DNA of 64,000 bases. Source: Streptomyces rapamycinicus NRRL 5491 (GTDB lineage: Bacteria; Actinomycetota; Actinomycetes; Streptomycetales; Streptomycetaceae). Below are positions 1 to 7,659 of the stretch, piece by piece (within the stretch, counting starts at the first letter, position 1; each line of letters opens with the position of its first letter). Under the pieces are notes generated by a model, which saw nothing but the letters and a program-made list of their open reading frames with translations, had not been told where the DNA came from and ran no database searches. The stretch covers positions 3,658,001 through 3,722,000 of the forward strand of contig NZ_CP085193.1 in the NCBI RefSeq assembly GCF_024298965.1, read 5' to 3'. The translations under genes were made by a program, and so were the position numbers.

Positions 1-61
1 CGTCGAGGACGAGCGGCCCGCGCTCCAGCGCGGCGGCCAGGGAGGTGGGGGTTACGGACAT
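1..61 (-). CDS. mmuM: Probable homocysteine S-methyltransferase, N-terminus only
   Basis: Only the first 20 codons lie in the window; the gene continues past the left edge. The ATG at 59-61 (minus strand) is preceded by AGGAG at a good distance. The peptide starts MSVTPTSLAAALERG and continues PLVLD, which resembles the start of actinobacterial homocysteine S-methyltransferases, where the barrel opens with a short leader and an L-[VL]-D-G segment. That enzyme would methylate homocysteine to methionine using S-methylmethionine or a similar donor. With so little protein visible, the name rests on recognition of the N-terminus only; no zinc-binding cysteine can be checked here. Confidence 0.5.
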   Translation of the reverse strand, partial: MSVTPTSLAAALERGPLVLD

Positions 62-84
62 CACGGGTGCTCCTGGTGGTGCGC

Positions 85-1008
85 TCAGCCCAGCTGGGCC
101 TGGACCTGCGAGGAAATCAGCTCCAGATGGTCGAGGTCGCTCAGGTCCAGCATCTGGAGGTAGAGCCGGGAGGCGCCCGCCTCCGCATAGCGGCCGATCT
201 TCTCGACGACCTCGGCCGGGGAGCCCGCCAGGCCGTTCTCCTTCAGCTCCTCGACCTTCCGGCCGATCGCCGCGGCCCGCCGGGCGACCTCGGCGTCGTC
301 CTTGCCCACGCACGCCACCAGCGCGGTGGAGTACACCAGGTCGTCGCCCTCGCGGCCGACGGCCTCGGCCGCCTCCCGCACCCGGCCGAACTGGCGCTCG
401 CTGTCCTCGGGCGAGGCGAACGGCATATTGAACTCGTCCGCGTACCGCGCGGCCAGCCGCGGGGTGCGGGTGGCCCCCTGGCCGCCGATCAGCACCGGCA
501 CCTTGCTCTGCGCGGGCTTGGGCAGCCCCGGGGAGTCCACCAGCTGGTAGTGGGCACCGTCATGGCCGAAGGTCTCGCCGACCGGGGTCTGCCACAGCCC
601 GGTGACGATGGCCAGCTGCTCCTCCAGCCGGGCGAACTTCTCCTTGGGGAAGGGGATCCCATAGGCCCGGTGCTCCTCCTCGAACCAGCCCGCGCCCAGG
701 CCAAGCTCGACTCGTCCACCCGACATCTGGTCGACCTGCGCGACCTGGATCGCCAGCACACCGGGCAGCCGGAAGGTGGCGGCGGTCATCAGGGTGCCCA
801 GCCGGATCCGCCGGGTCTCGCGGGCCAGCCCGGCCAGGGTGATCCAGGCGTCGGTGGGGCCGGGGAGGCCGTCCACGTCTCCCATGTGGAGGTAGTGGTC
901 GGACCGGAAGAAGGCGTCGAATCCGAGGTCCTCGGTGGCCTTGGCGACGGTGAGCAGCGTGTCGTAGGTCGCCCCCTGCTGGGGCTCGGTGAAGATGCGA
1001 AGATCCAT
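85..1008 (-). CDS. LLM-class (luciferase-like) F420-dependent oxidoreductase
   Basis: 307-residue luciferase-like monooxygenase-fold protein. The N-terminus MDLRIFTEPQQG, the RSDHYLHMGD segment and the RVELGLGAGWFEEEH segment are typical of actinobacterial LLM enzymes that use reduced F420 or FMN. The family forms a TIM barrel and oxidises or reduces diverse small substrates; the substrate here cannot be told. I prefer the ATG at 1008, with AGGA eight bases upstream, over an in-frame ATG nine bases earlier. The gene lies a few bases downstream of the 161-residue hypothetical and is probably cotranscribed with it; the mmuM-like gene follows 23 bases after its stop, so three genes may form one minus-strand unit. 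Confidence 0.85.
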   Translation of the reverse strand: MDLRIFTEPQQGATYDTLLTVAKATEDLGFDAFFRSDHYLHMGDVDGLPGPTDAWITLAGLARETRRIRLGTLMTAATFRLPGVLAIQVAQVDQMSGGRVELGLGAGWFEEEHRAYGIPFPKEKFARLEEQLAIVTGLWQTPVGETFGHDGAHYQLVDSPGLPKPAQSKVPVLIGGQGATRTPRLAARYADEFNMPFASPEDSERQFGRVREAAEAVGREGDDLVYSTALVACVGKDDAEVARRAAAIGRKVEELKENGLAGSPAEVVEKIGRYAEAGASRLYLQMLDLSDLDHLELISSQVQAQLG

Positions 1009-1026
1009 GGCACCCATCCTGCCTCG

Positions 1027-1512
1027 TCACGCGGCACCACCCCACTCCCCACCCCACTCGCGGAAGGTGAGGTGCCTGAGCATGCCGTGCACCCGGTCCC
1101 GGGCCTCGTCCGCCGCGTCGATCGCCTCCACGCACTGCCAGTACAGCGCCTCCTCCTCGGTATTGGAGGCGACCCCGACCAGCGCGAAGCCCGCCTCCGC
1201 CAGCAGCTCTCCCAGCGCCAGCAGCACCTCCCTCGGATCGCGCACCTCCGAGAGCTGGGCGGCCCGTAAACCGCCGCCGCGCAATGTGGGGTGGTGCAGC
1301 GCCGGGTGGAACAGGGCGCCGCGCGCTCGCCCGCCCGCCTCGCACAGACCGCGCGCCTCCGCTCGCGCGGCCGCCGGGCCACTCACCACGAAATATCCGC
1401 CGACCGCTTCGGCCAGCGCTTGAACCTGCCAGGCTTCGGCCACGATGTCGTGCACGCTCCCGGCCTTCGCCAGGGCATGCCGGGTGACACCGATCAGCCG
1501 CATCGCGTCCAT
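1027..1512 (-). CDS. Hypothetical protein, DUF6099-like
   Basis: 161-residue alanine-rich soluble protein without a signal peptide or membrane segment. It looks like the small Streptomyces family I know as DUF6099 (starts MDAMRLIGVTRHALA), whose function is unknown. It contains many helices rich in Ala, Glu and Leu and a Trp-rich end (REWGGEWGGAA). The ATG at 1512 is chosen over the upstream GTG because family members start at MDA. The gene is directly upstream of the LLM oxidoreductase with a gap of about 18 bases, so the two are probably one transcript. Its upstream region carries two copies of a palindromic motif described separately. Confidence 0.65.
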   Translation of the reverse strand: MDAMRLIGVTRHALAKAGSVHDIVAEAWQVQALAEAVGGYFVVSGPAAARAEARGLCEAGGRARGALFHPALHHPTLRGGGLRAAQLSEVRDPREVLLALGELLAEAGFALVGVASNTEEEALYWQCVEAIDAADEARDRVHGMLRHLTFREWGGEWGGAA

Positions 1513-1555
1513 TCCCCGCACCCCTCTCAACGGACTTCCGAGCCCGTCACTCCTC

Positions 1556-1659
1556 CACTACCCAGAGTGATGACTAACAGGCCGAAAAGCTAGGGGAATT
1601 CAGGAATCTGTTGACAACAGTTGCGGTGTGGATAACTTCTTCACTACTTAGAGTGACGA
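1556..1659. promoter_or_regulatory. Two copies of a CACT-N6-AGTG palindrome
   Basis: CACTACCCAGAGTGATGA at 1556-1573 and CACTACTTAGAGTGACGA at 1642-1659 match at 15 of 18 positions and are 86 bases apart. The second extends to a five-base-arm palindrome, TCACT-N6-AGTGA (1641-1656). A TTGACA sits between them at 1611-1616 on the plus strand. The pair lies upstream of the minus-strand DUF6099-like gene and looks like a pair of operator sites for one regulator. I cannot name the regulator. Confidence 0.4.
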
Positions 1660-1698
1660 ATCAGGGGGCCGGAGCCCCGCGAGTCACCGGAGATCACG

Positions 1699-1826
1699 GT
1701 TCACCGCCACAGCCCCCGTTCACTGCCATAGCCGCCTGTTCACCGTGAGATCACCCATTCACCGCCAAAGCCCCCGTTCGCGGTCGGCGCGCCCCTCATT
1801 CGCGGTCAGCGCGCCCCGTTCACCGG
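1699..1826. repeat. Degenerate 19-22 nt tandem repeats at the MazG gene 3' end
   Basis: Seven units begin with [GA]TTC[AG]C and are 19-22 bases long, starting near 1699, 1718, 1738, 1757, 1776, 1798 and 1818. Units 1 and 4 are nearly the same (TTCACCGCCACAGCCCCC and TTCACCGCCAAAGCCCCC). The last unit lies inside the final codons of the pyrophosphohydrolase, so the array appears to be grown from the gene's own 3' end. Confidence 0.6.
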
Positions 1827-2168
1827 AAACCGCACCTCGTTCCGGTCGATCTTCGCGGAGAGCGCCGCGAGCGCGTCGATCCCCAGCACCTCGCAGAACT
1901 GGAGCAGATACGCCAGCACATCCGCGACCTCGTCCTCGACCCGGCCTGCCCTCCCCTCCTCCTCCATCACCCGTGCCGACTGCTCGGGCGTCAGCCACTG
2001 GAAGATCTCCACCAGCTCCGACACCTCGACGCTCAGCGCCGCCGCGAGGTTCTTGGGGGTGTGGTACTGCTGCCAGTCGCGCGCCGCCGCGAAGGCGGCC
2101 AGTCTGCGCTGCAGCGCCGCCACATCCAGGCCATCGGTTCGTCGCTCGCTCTCATCGGACTCGCTCAC
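1806..2168 (-). CDS. MazG-like nucleotide pyrophosphohydrolase
   Basis: 120-residue member of the all-alpha NTP pyrophosphohydrolase superfamily, of the small dCTPase/RS21-C6 type. The metal-binding pattern is visible as EVSELVEIFQW (ExxE) followed by EVADVLAYLL (ExxD), with a YHTPKNLAAAL segment before it. Such enzymes split nucleoside triphosphates, often modified dNTPs, to the monophosphate and pyrophosphate and so clean the nucleotide pool. The ATG at 2168 lies inside the 3' end of the upstream AAA ATPase gene (17-base overlap), which suggests translational coupling. The 3' end runs into a repeat array. The exact substrate is not readable from sequence. Confidence 0.85.
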   Translation of the reverse strand: MSESDESERRTDGLDVAALQRRLAAFAAARDWQQYHTPKNLAAALSVEVSELVEIFQWLTPEQSARVMEEEGRAGRVEDEVADVLAYLLQFCEVLGIDALAALSAKIDRNEVRFPVNGAR

Positions 2169-3321
2169 GCCCCAGGTTTACCACCGTGACGGGGGCGTCC
2201 CCGACCGCCCCCGTCACGTCCCCCACCGTCCCCACGAGCCGGATGTGCCCCCGTGCGCACATCCGGGCCGCCACCCCCAGGAGCTCCCGCGCCTGCCGCC
2301 GGTCCAGACACCGGTCGAAACCGTCGGCCAGCACGGTCAGCACCTGCCGCGCGGGGAGCACATCGGCCGCCGGGTCCATGGCCAGCACACCGGGCCCGGT
2401 CAGCAGCACCAGCGCGAGCGCGAGATACCGCAACTCGCCGTCGCCGAGGCGCTCCACGGGCATCGCGCCGAGCTCCCCCTGCTCGACCAGGGCCCGCACC
2501 ACCCCGTCCGCGCGCCCCTCCGTGACCAGCCCCTCGACCGGCCCGGCACACCCCGCCCGGACCGCCGCGACCAGCGCCGCGTGCCGCGTACCGCACTCCC
2601 GGCTGGTCCGCCGCAGCACCGCCGCCAGGTTCTCGCAGCCGCCGCGCAGCCGCCCGTCCCTCGGCGGCGCCGGCGCCCGCATCCGGTCCGGCCGCGGATC
2701 GCAGGGGAAGACCGAGCGCAGCGCGATGACCACCTGCTCGGCGGCGGCGAGCGCGAGCCGCTGCCCCTCCGTCGTGCCCGCGACCCGCAGCGGCAGCAGC
2801 GAGGTCGCCAGCCGGTCGTCGGGCAGCGGGGCGCGGGTCACCGCGACCGCGCCCGCCGTGTGCCAGGCGGCCTGGACACAGCGCCGTCCCGGGTCGCGCA
2901 GCGCCGTCTCCAGCAGGGTCTCCCCCGCCCCCGTCATCCGCTCGCCCACGATGCGCAGTTCGGGCTCGGCCTGTACGGCGACATCGACCCGTACGGGCCC
3001 GACCGGACCGTCCACGGTGCAGCCGATCCGGAAGCCGCGCCGCCCCTGCCGGTCCGGCCGCGCCCGGCGCGGGATGTACGCGGCCGGATCGCGGAACACC
3101 TCCGCGAGCCGGGCGCCGCCCGCGAGGCGTGCGAGCGCCGCGTACGCCTCCAGCACCCCGGACTTGCCGCTGCCGCTCGGGCCGGAGATCAAGGTCAGTG
3201 GTCCCAGCCGAAACGCGGCACGGCGGTGGCTCTTGAAGGCCGACAGCCTCAACTCGGAGACGATGGGCCGCAGTTCGGTCCTTGCGGGCAGCAGCCCGGA
3301 TGCGCTCATGCTCCGGAACAT
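2152..3321 (-). CDS. AAA-family ATPase (SMC/RecF-like)
   Basis: 389-residue P-loop ATPase. The opening segment SELRLSAFKSHRRAAFRLGPLTLISG followed by PSGSGKSGVLEAYAAL is the classical N-terminus of SMC/RecF-type ATPases: a beta strand, then a Walker A motif GPSGSGKS. A C-terminal LGDGELRYLALALVLL resembles the ABC signature, and GVLAMDPAADVL takes the place of a Walker B strand. The usual acidic pair after the Walker B aspartate is not clear, so activity is uncertain. No coiled-coil arm is obvious. Start choice is poor: ATG at 3321 or 3309, neither with a good ribosome site. It overlaps the MazG-type gene by 17 bases, so the two probably act together. Confidence 0.7.
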   Translation of the reverse strand: MFRSMSASGLLPARTELRPIVSELRLSAFKSHRRAAFRLGPLTLISGPSGSGKSGVLEAYAALARLAGGARLAEVFRDPAAYIPRRARPDRQGRRGFRIGCTVDGPVGPVRVDVAVQAEPELRIVGERMTGAGETLLETALRDPGRRCVQAAWHTAGAVAVTRAPLPDDRLATSLLPLRVAGTTEGQRLALAAAEQVVIALRSVFPCDPRPDRMRAPAPPRDGRLRGGCENLAAVLRRTSRECGTRHAALVAAVRAGCAGPVEGLVTEGRADGVVRALVEQGELGAMPVERLGDGELRYLALALVLLTGPGVLAMDPAADVLPARQVLTVLADGFDRCLDRRQARELLGVAARMCARGHIRLVGTVGDVTGAVGDAPVTVVNLGRERVR

Positions 3322-3455
3322 ATCTGTGGCACATACCGCCGAACCGTTACTCCTTCCGTATCTTCCTACCATCGGGGGATAGCCGCCGTGGCCGATGATG
3401 ACCAAGGGACAGCGGATGTTCGGCGCTCGAGGGATTGAGGACGGTACGGGGGCCC

Positions 3456-3980
3456 ATGGCTGACAACACGTTCTGGATCGCGGCCCTCACCGGCGGCACC
3501 GCCGTCCTGGCCAGCTGGGTCACCAGCCGCGGCAACACCCGGGCCGCCCGGATCCAGGCGGACACCGCGGCCCTCGCCCAGCGCGCGGAACGGCTGCGCG
3601 ACAGCAGGCGCACCGCGTATCTCGATCTGATCGAACAGAGCCACAGCATCGGCGAGTTGTACTGGGCGGTCGCCGCCGTCGAGCGCACCGGCACGGCGGA
3701 ACGCCGCCCCGCCCTCCTGGACGAACTGGCCGAGCGCGAACGCGACGAGTACGGCAAGATGCGCCGCTGTGTGCGCGTGGTCGAGCTGGAGGGCCCGGCC
3801 GCCGCGGCCACCGCCGCGAACGCGCTGCAGAAGGCCACCGGCCCGTTCCACCGCGCGCTGGGCGCGATGCGCTCCGGCGAGCCGGAGGCGGGGCAGCGCT
3901 TTCACGCCGCGTTCAGCCCGTTCTGGCAGGCCCTCACGGACTTCGTGGACGCGGCGAAGACGGCCCTCCAGGAGGTCTAG
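3456..3980 (+). CDS. Hypothetical protein with N-terminal membrane anchor
   Basis: 174-residue protein beginning MADNTFWIAALTGGTAVLASWVTSRGN, which reads as one short membrane segment, followed by an Arg/Ala/Glu-rich helical body (residues about 30-170) with coiled-coil character. I chose the ATG at 3456 rather than the TTG 21 bases upstream. Proteins of this shape are common in Streptomyces and have no assigned function. It stands alone on the plus strand, divergent from the ATPase gene and separated from the MMPL exporter by 367 bases. Confidence 0.6.
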   Translation: MADNTFWIAALTGGTAVLASWVTSRGNTRAARIQADTAALAQRAERLRDSRRTAYLDLIEQSHSIGELYWAVAAVERTGTAERRPALLDELAERERDEYGKMRRCVRVVELEGPAAAATAANALQKATGPFHRALGAMRSGEPEAGQRFHAAFSPFWQALTDFVDAAKTALQEV

Positions 3981-4347
3981 CGGGGAGTCCGACGAGGCAC
4001 GGCGGGGCGTCCTGACGAGGCGTACGGGTGTGCTGTCAGGAAGCGGACGGGCGGGACGGGGACGTGCCCGCGAGAAGCCGCCGGGCGCGGCAATTTTGTC
4101 AACTACATGTCAGTCCGGCCCACTTCACGGCCCGCCCGCACCACGGCCCCCGAAACTCGGACGGTGGCCGTCGGCCCGGGCCCGAGTGGCACCATCAGCA
4201 CGGATGCTGAGACACGGACCGCCTCCCTAAACCCTTTGGCGGAGCCGCCCTCACCCCCCAGGCCGATTTCCACGAGGACACGTGGTGCGGCCCGAACAGC
4301 TGCCCTAGCGTGCCCCTTACTGGAACCTTAACTCCCTAAGGAGCGTC
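3981..4347. other. Intergenic region before the MMPL exporter
   Basis: No gene is supported here; two short plus-strand reading frames lack good starts and have the skewed composition of chance frames. The region has an AT-richer patch near 4091-4115 and a TAGCGT element near 4308 that could be a -10 for the exporter. A clear ribosome site, AAGGAG, lies at about 4338-4343. Confidence 0.5.
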
Positions 4348-6513
4348 ATGTTCGGGCGAATAGGACGGTTCGCCGTCAACCGTCCATGGCTGATCGTCGC
4401 GATGTGGGTCATCGCGGCGATCGGCCTGGCCATCCTTGCCCCACCGCTGAAGTCCAGCGCCGACCAAGCTGACTTCCTGCCCTCGCACTACGAATCGGTG
4501 CGGGTGACCAAGCTCCAGGACCACGCGTTCCCGCAGCAGGAGAGCGCGGCCGCCATCCTGGTCTACCAGCGGCCGGACGGCGGAAAGCTCTCCGAGGCCG
4601 ACAAGGCCGCCGTCATCAAGGCGACCAAGGGGTTCCAGGACAAGAAGTACAAGACCTTCAAGTCCGTGCTGACCACGCCCGAGGCCGTCTCCAAGGACGG
4701 CAAGATGGCGCTGGCCAACATCTACTCGACCAAGAAGAACGTCTACGACGAGGACACCCAGCAGTCGATCAAGGATCTGCGCGCGGACCGCGACAAGCTG
4801 CTGAAGGGCACCTCGCTGAAGGTCGATGTGGCCGGTCCCGCGGCCTCGGGGCTCGACTCCGCCGAGTCCGAGGGTGACACCGACGCCATGATCATGATGG
4901 CCACCCTGGTCCTGATCATCGTGCTGCTCGGCGCCATCTTCCGCAGTCCGCTCATCGCGCTGATGCCCGTGCTGATGATCCTGGTGATGTTCATCATGGC
5001 CCAGGGCCTGATCGGCACCGCCAGCGACCTGTTCGGACTCGAGGCCGACAGCAGCGTCTCCGCGATCCTGATCGTGGTGCTGTTCGGCGTCGGCACGGAC
5101 TACATGCTGTTCCTGCTGTTCCGCTACCGCGAAAACCTCCGCCAGGGCCAGGAGCCCAAGGAGGCCTTGATCCAGGCGGTCACCCGGGTCGGCGAGACCA
5201 TCGCCTCGGCGGCCGGCGCGGTCATCGTGGCGTTCCTCGCCCTGACGCTGTCGACGATGGGCAGCATGCGCGCCATGGGGCCCTCGCTGGCGATCTCCGT
5301 CGCGGTGACCCTGGTGGCGGCCCTCACCCTGGTGCCCGCGGTGTTCTCGCTGCTGGGAACGAAGGCGTTCTGGCCGTCCAAGGCGTGGAAGCAGGCGCCC
5401 CGCAACCGGCTCGCCAACGGCACCGGTTCCCTGGTCTCGCGCCGTCCCGGCCTGATCGCCACGGTGTCCGCCTGTGTGCTGGCGGCCCTCGCGGTGGGCG
5501 CGTTCGGCTTCAAGGCCGAGTTCGACACCGACAGCTCGCTGCCGAAGGACCTGGAGTCCGTCCAGGCCATGGCGCAGTTGCAGAAGAGCTTCTCGGCCGG
5601 TGAGTCCGACCCGAGCCTGGTGTACGTCCAGTCCAAGGACGGCGCCAAGCTGGACGCCGCGGCGCTCAGCGGGTTCCGCAAGAAGCTGGAGGGGGTCGAG
5701 GGTGTCGGCGAGGTCTCCGCCGCCGTGCCCAACCCCAAGGGCGACGTGGCCCAGTTCAGCGTCGTGCTGAAGTACCGGCCCGCCTCCGAGAAGGCCATCG
5801 AGCTGGTGGCCGGGGACCTGCGGGACACCGCGCACGCCTCCGCGCCCCAGGGCAGCGAGGCCCTGGTGGGCGGGACGACCGCGGTGCTGGGCGACATCGA
5901 GGACGCCGTCAACCACGACTACCGGCTGGTGTTCCCGGTCGCGGGCGTGGCCATCATGCTGATCCTCGGCCTGCTGCTGCGCAGCGTGGTGGCGCCGCTG
6001 TACCTGATGCTCGCCGTGGGCCTCGGCTTCGCCGCGACCCTGGGCTCGACGGTCTGGCTGTTCCAGGACATCAAGGGCGAGAACGGCCTGCTCTTCATGC
6101 TGCCGATCGTGGTCTATCTGTTCGTGGTGGCGATCGGCACGGACTACAACATCCTGATGGTGGCCCGATTGCGGGAGGAGGTCGGGAAGGGCAAGTCCCC
6201 GGCCGAGGCGGCCCGGCTCGCGGTGGCCCAGTCGGCGCCGACGATCGGTTCGGCCGCCATCATCCTGGCGGGCACCTTCGGTGTGCTGATGCTGGCCAGC
6301 AACACCATGCTCCAGCAGATGGGCTTCGCCGTAGCCTTCGGCATCCTGCTCACCGCGTTCATCATGGCGCTGCTGCTGGTGCCGACGGTGACCGCGATGC
6401 TCGGCTCCAAGGCGTGGTGGCCCAACCACCGCTTCGACTCCCCCCAGGCGTCCGGTACTTCCGGCCCGGGGCGGGCCGAGGAGCCCGACACCGCGGAGAC
6501 CGTACGGGTGTGA
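4348..6513 (+). CDS. MMPL family (RND superfamily) transporter
   Basis: 721-residue inner-membrane exporter with two homologous halves, each a transmembrane helix, an extracytoplasmic domain and a five-helix MMPL bundle. The first bundle runs about residues 180-350 and contains GVGTDYMLFLLFRYRE; the second runs about 525-700 and contains VAIGTDYNILMVARLREE. These GTDY motifs carry the proton-relay residues typical of the family. MMPL proteins export lipids or hydrophobic compounds using the proton gradient, as in MmpL3 and actinorhodin-type ActII-3 proteins. The start has AAGGAG six bases upstream. It is followed by a strong hairpin terminator, so it forms its own transcript. The substrate cannot be predicted. 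Confidence 0.92.
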   Translation: MFGRIGRFAVNRPWLIVAMWVIAAIGLAILAPPLKSSADQADFLPSHYESVRVTKLQDHAFPQQESAAAILVYQRPDGGKLSEADKAAVIKATKGFQDKKYKTFKSVLTTPEAVSKDGKMALANIYSTKKNVYDEDTQQSIKDLRADRDKLLKGTSLKVDVAGPAASGLDSAESEGDTDAMIMMATLVLIIVLLGAIFRSPLIALMPVLMILVMFIMAQGLIGTASDLFGLEADSSVSAILIVVLFGVGTDYMLFLLFRYRENLRQGQEPKEALIQAVTRVGETIASAAGAVIVAFLALTLSTMGSMRAMGPSLAISVAVTLVAALTLVPAVFSLLGTKAFWPSKAWKQAPRNRLANGTGSLVSRRPGLIATVSACVLAALAVGAFGFKAEFDTDSSLPKDLESVQAMAQLQKSFSAGESDPSLVYVQSKDGAKLDAAALSGFRKKLEGVEGVGEVSAAVPNPKGDVAQFSVVLKYRPASEKAIELVAGDLRDTAHASAPQGSEALVGGTTAVLGDIEDAVNHDYRLVFPVAGVAIMLILGLLLRSVVAPLYLMLAVGLGFAATLGSTVWLFQDIKGENGLLFMLPIVVYLFVVAIGTDYNILMVARLREEVGKGKSPAEAARLAVAQSAPTIGSAAIILAGTFGVLMLASNTMLQQMGFAVAFGILLTAFIMALLLVPTVTAMLGSKAWWPNHRFDSPQASGTSGPGRAEEPDTAETVRV

Positions 6514-6543
6514 TCCGCGGCCCGCGCGGCCGCCGAAACGCCG

Positions 6544-6580
6544 CGGTGGCCCTTCGCGACATCGTCGCGGAGGGCCACCG
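6544..6580 (+). terminator. Hairpin terminator after the MMPL gene
   Basis: CGGTGGCCCTTCGCGAC at 6544-6560 pairs with GTCGCGGAGGGCCACCG at 6564-6580: a 17-bp stem with one G-U pair and a three-base loop, 30 bases after the exporter stop codon. Confidence 0.85.
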
Positions 6581-6670
6581 GTGGTGGTGGGACGGTGGAG
6601 TGCCGTGAGCGGTAACACTCCATCGCCTCGTACTCGGCGGACCAGGATGCCTCCCCGGAAGGCGAGCTCG

Positions 6671-7618
6671 ATGGACCGCTGGGACCGGATGGGGCGGCTC
6701 GCCTCGTACGGGGGCGCCGCCGCCATGGCCCCCTATGCCGTGATCAAAGTGTCGTGGGTGGTGGGCTCACTTCTCGGACTGGCGCCCGTCGGGGCCGGGT
6801 TCGGGCTCGCCGAATGGGTGGTGCTCAACACCGTCACGGTCGCCATGGCGGTCATCGGGATCGCTCTCGTACTGGCGCCGGCCCGGCCGTGGGGGATGCG
6901 GCTGCCCGGGGTGCCGCTGGTCTTCTGCGCCTGGGTCGGCGCGGGGTTCCTGGTGTCGATGCTGCCGTACGCGGTGGCCGACTCGCTGCTGTCGGAGCCG
7001 GACACCTCCGGGTCCGGGAGCGACAGCGACCCGCGAATGCCCGGCTGGGAGGCCGCCCTGATCCAGTTCGGCTTCATCGGCATGGGCCTGGGCCTCATCC
7101 TCGCGCTCCCCGCCTATCTGCGCAGGCGCTGGCCGGAAGCGTTCACCGGCCGGACCGGCGGCCCCTCACCGCTCGGCCGGGCGGCCGTGGCGCTCGGCGC
7201 CGCCGTCGGCCTGATGTGGCTGTACTGGGCGGCGGGCGGCACCGCGGGCCTCGCCCACCCCGACGAGGGCCGCACCACCTGGCGCCTGCTGTGCGGGATC
7301 TGCGGCACCTGGGCGCTGGTCGCCGCGTTCGGCGTGGCCCGCCCGGGCCGCGAGGGCCCCGGCCGGCTCCCCCGCTGGCTGCCGTCGGTCCTCGGCTGGC
7401 TCGGCTCGGGCTCGCTCTTCGCGTGGAGCGGCTGGAAGCTGCCCTTCACCCTGTACGTCGCGATCGCCTCGCCCTCCGACACCGTCCTCCCGGAGCGGCT
7501 GGGCCTGGCGATCACCCTCCACGTGTGCGCCGTTGTGGCGGGCGGCGCCATGATGTGGACCCTCACCCGCGCCCCGGCCCGAACCGGCCCGGGCGTGGCC
7601 ACGGCCCGGCCTGTCTGA
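6671..7618 (+). CDS. Hypothetical multi-pass membrane protein
   Basis: 315-residue membrane protein with about seven or eight hydrophobic segments (for example residues 20-45, 60-80, 88-110 and 140-165), separated by short charged loops. I do not recognise a family with known function. I chose the ATG at 6671 because GGAAGG lies eight bases upstream; an ATG at 6647 has only a weak site. The first residues, MDRWDRMGRLASYGG, are amphipathic and precede the first membrane span. The gene is separated from the MMPL exporter by a strong terminator and converges on the RNA methyltransferase gene. Confidence 0.65.
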   Translation: MDRWDRMGRLASYGGAAAMAPYAVIKVSWVVGSLLGLAPVGAGFGLAEWVVLNTVTVAMAVIGIALVLAPARPWGMRLPGVPLVFCAWVGAGFLVSMLPYAVADSLLSEPDTSGSGSDSDPRMPGWEAALIQFGFIGMGLGLILALPAYLRRRWPEAFTGRTGGPSPLGRAAVALGAAVGLMWLYWAAGGTAGLAHPDEGRTTWRLLCGICGTWALVAAFGVARPGREGPGRLPRWLPSVLGWLGSGSLFAWSGWKLPFTLYVAIASPSDTVLPERLGLAITLHVCAVVAGGAMMWTLTRAPARTGPGVATARPV

Positions 7619-7659
7619 CGCCGCCCGACGCCAACGGCCGCTCGGGGCCGGAACTCGCC

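Noticed and set aside
1641..1656. BldD box
   Set aside because: Half-sites TCAC/GTGA are present but spacing and core do not match the BldD consensus as I know it.
3981..4347. Small plus-strand genes before the MMPL gene
   Set aside because: Frames lack ribosome sites and show Pro/Arg-rich chance composition.
4336..6726. 796-residue minus-strand frame antisense to the MMPL gene
   Set aside because: His/Gln/Arg/Gly-rich composition typical of frames opposite high-GC genes; the plus strand encodes a clear MMPL protein.
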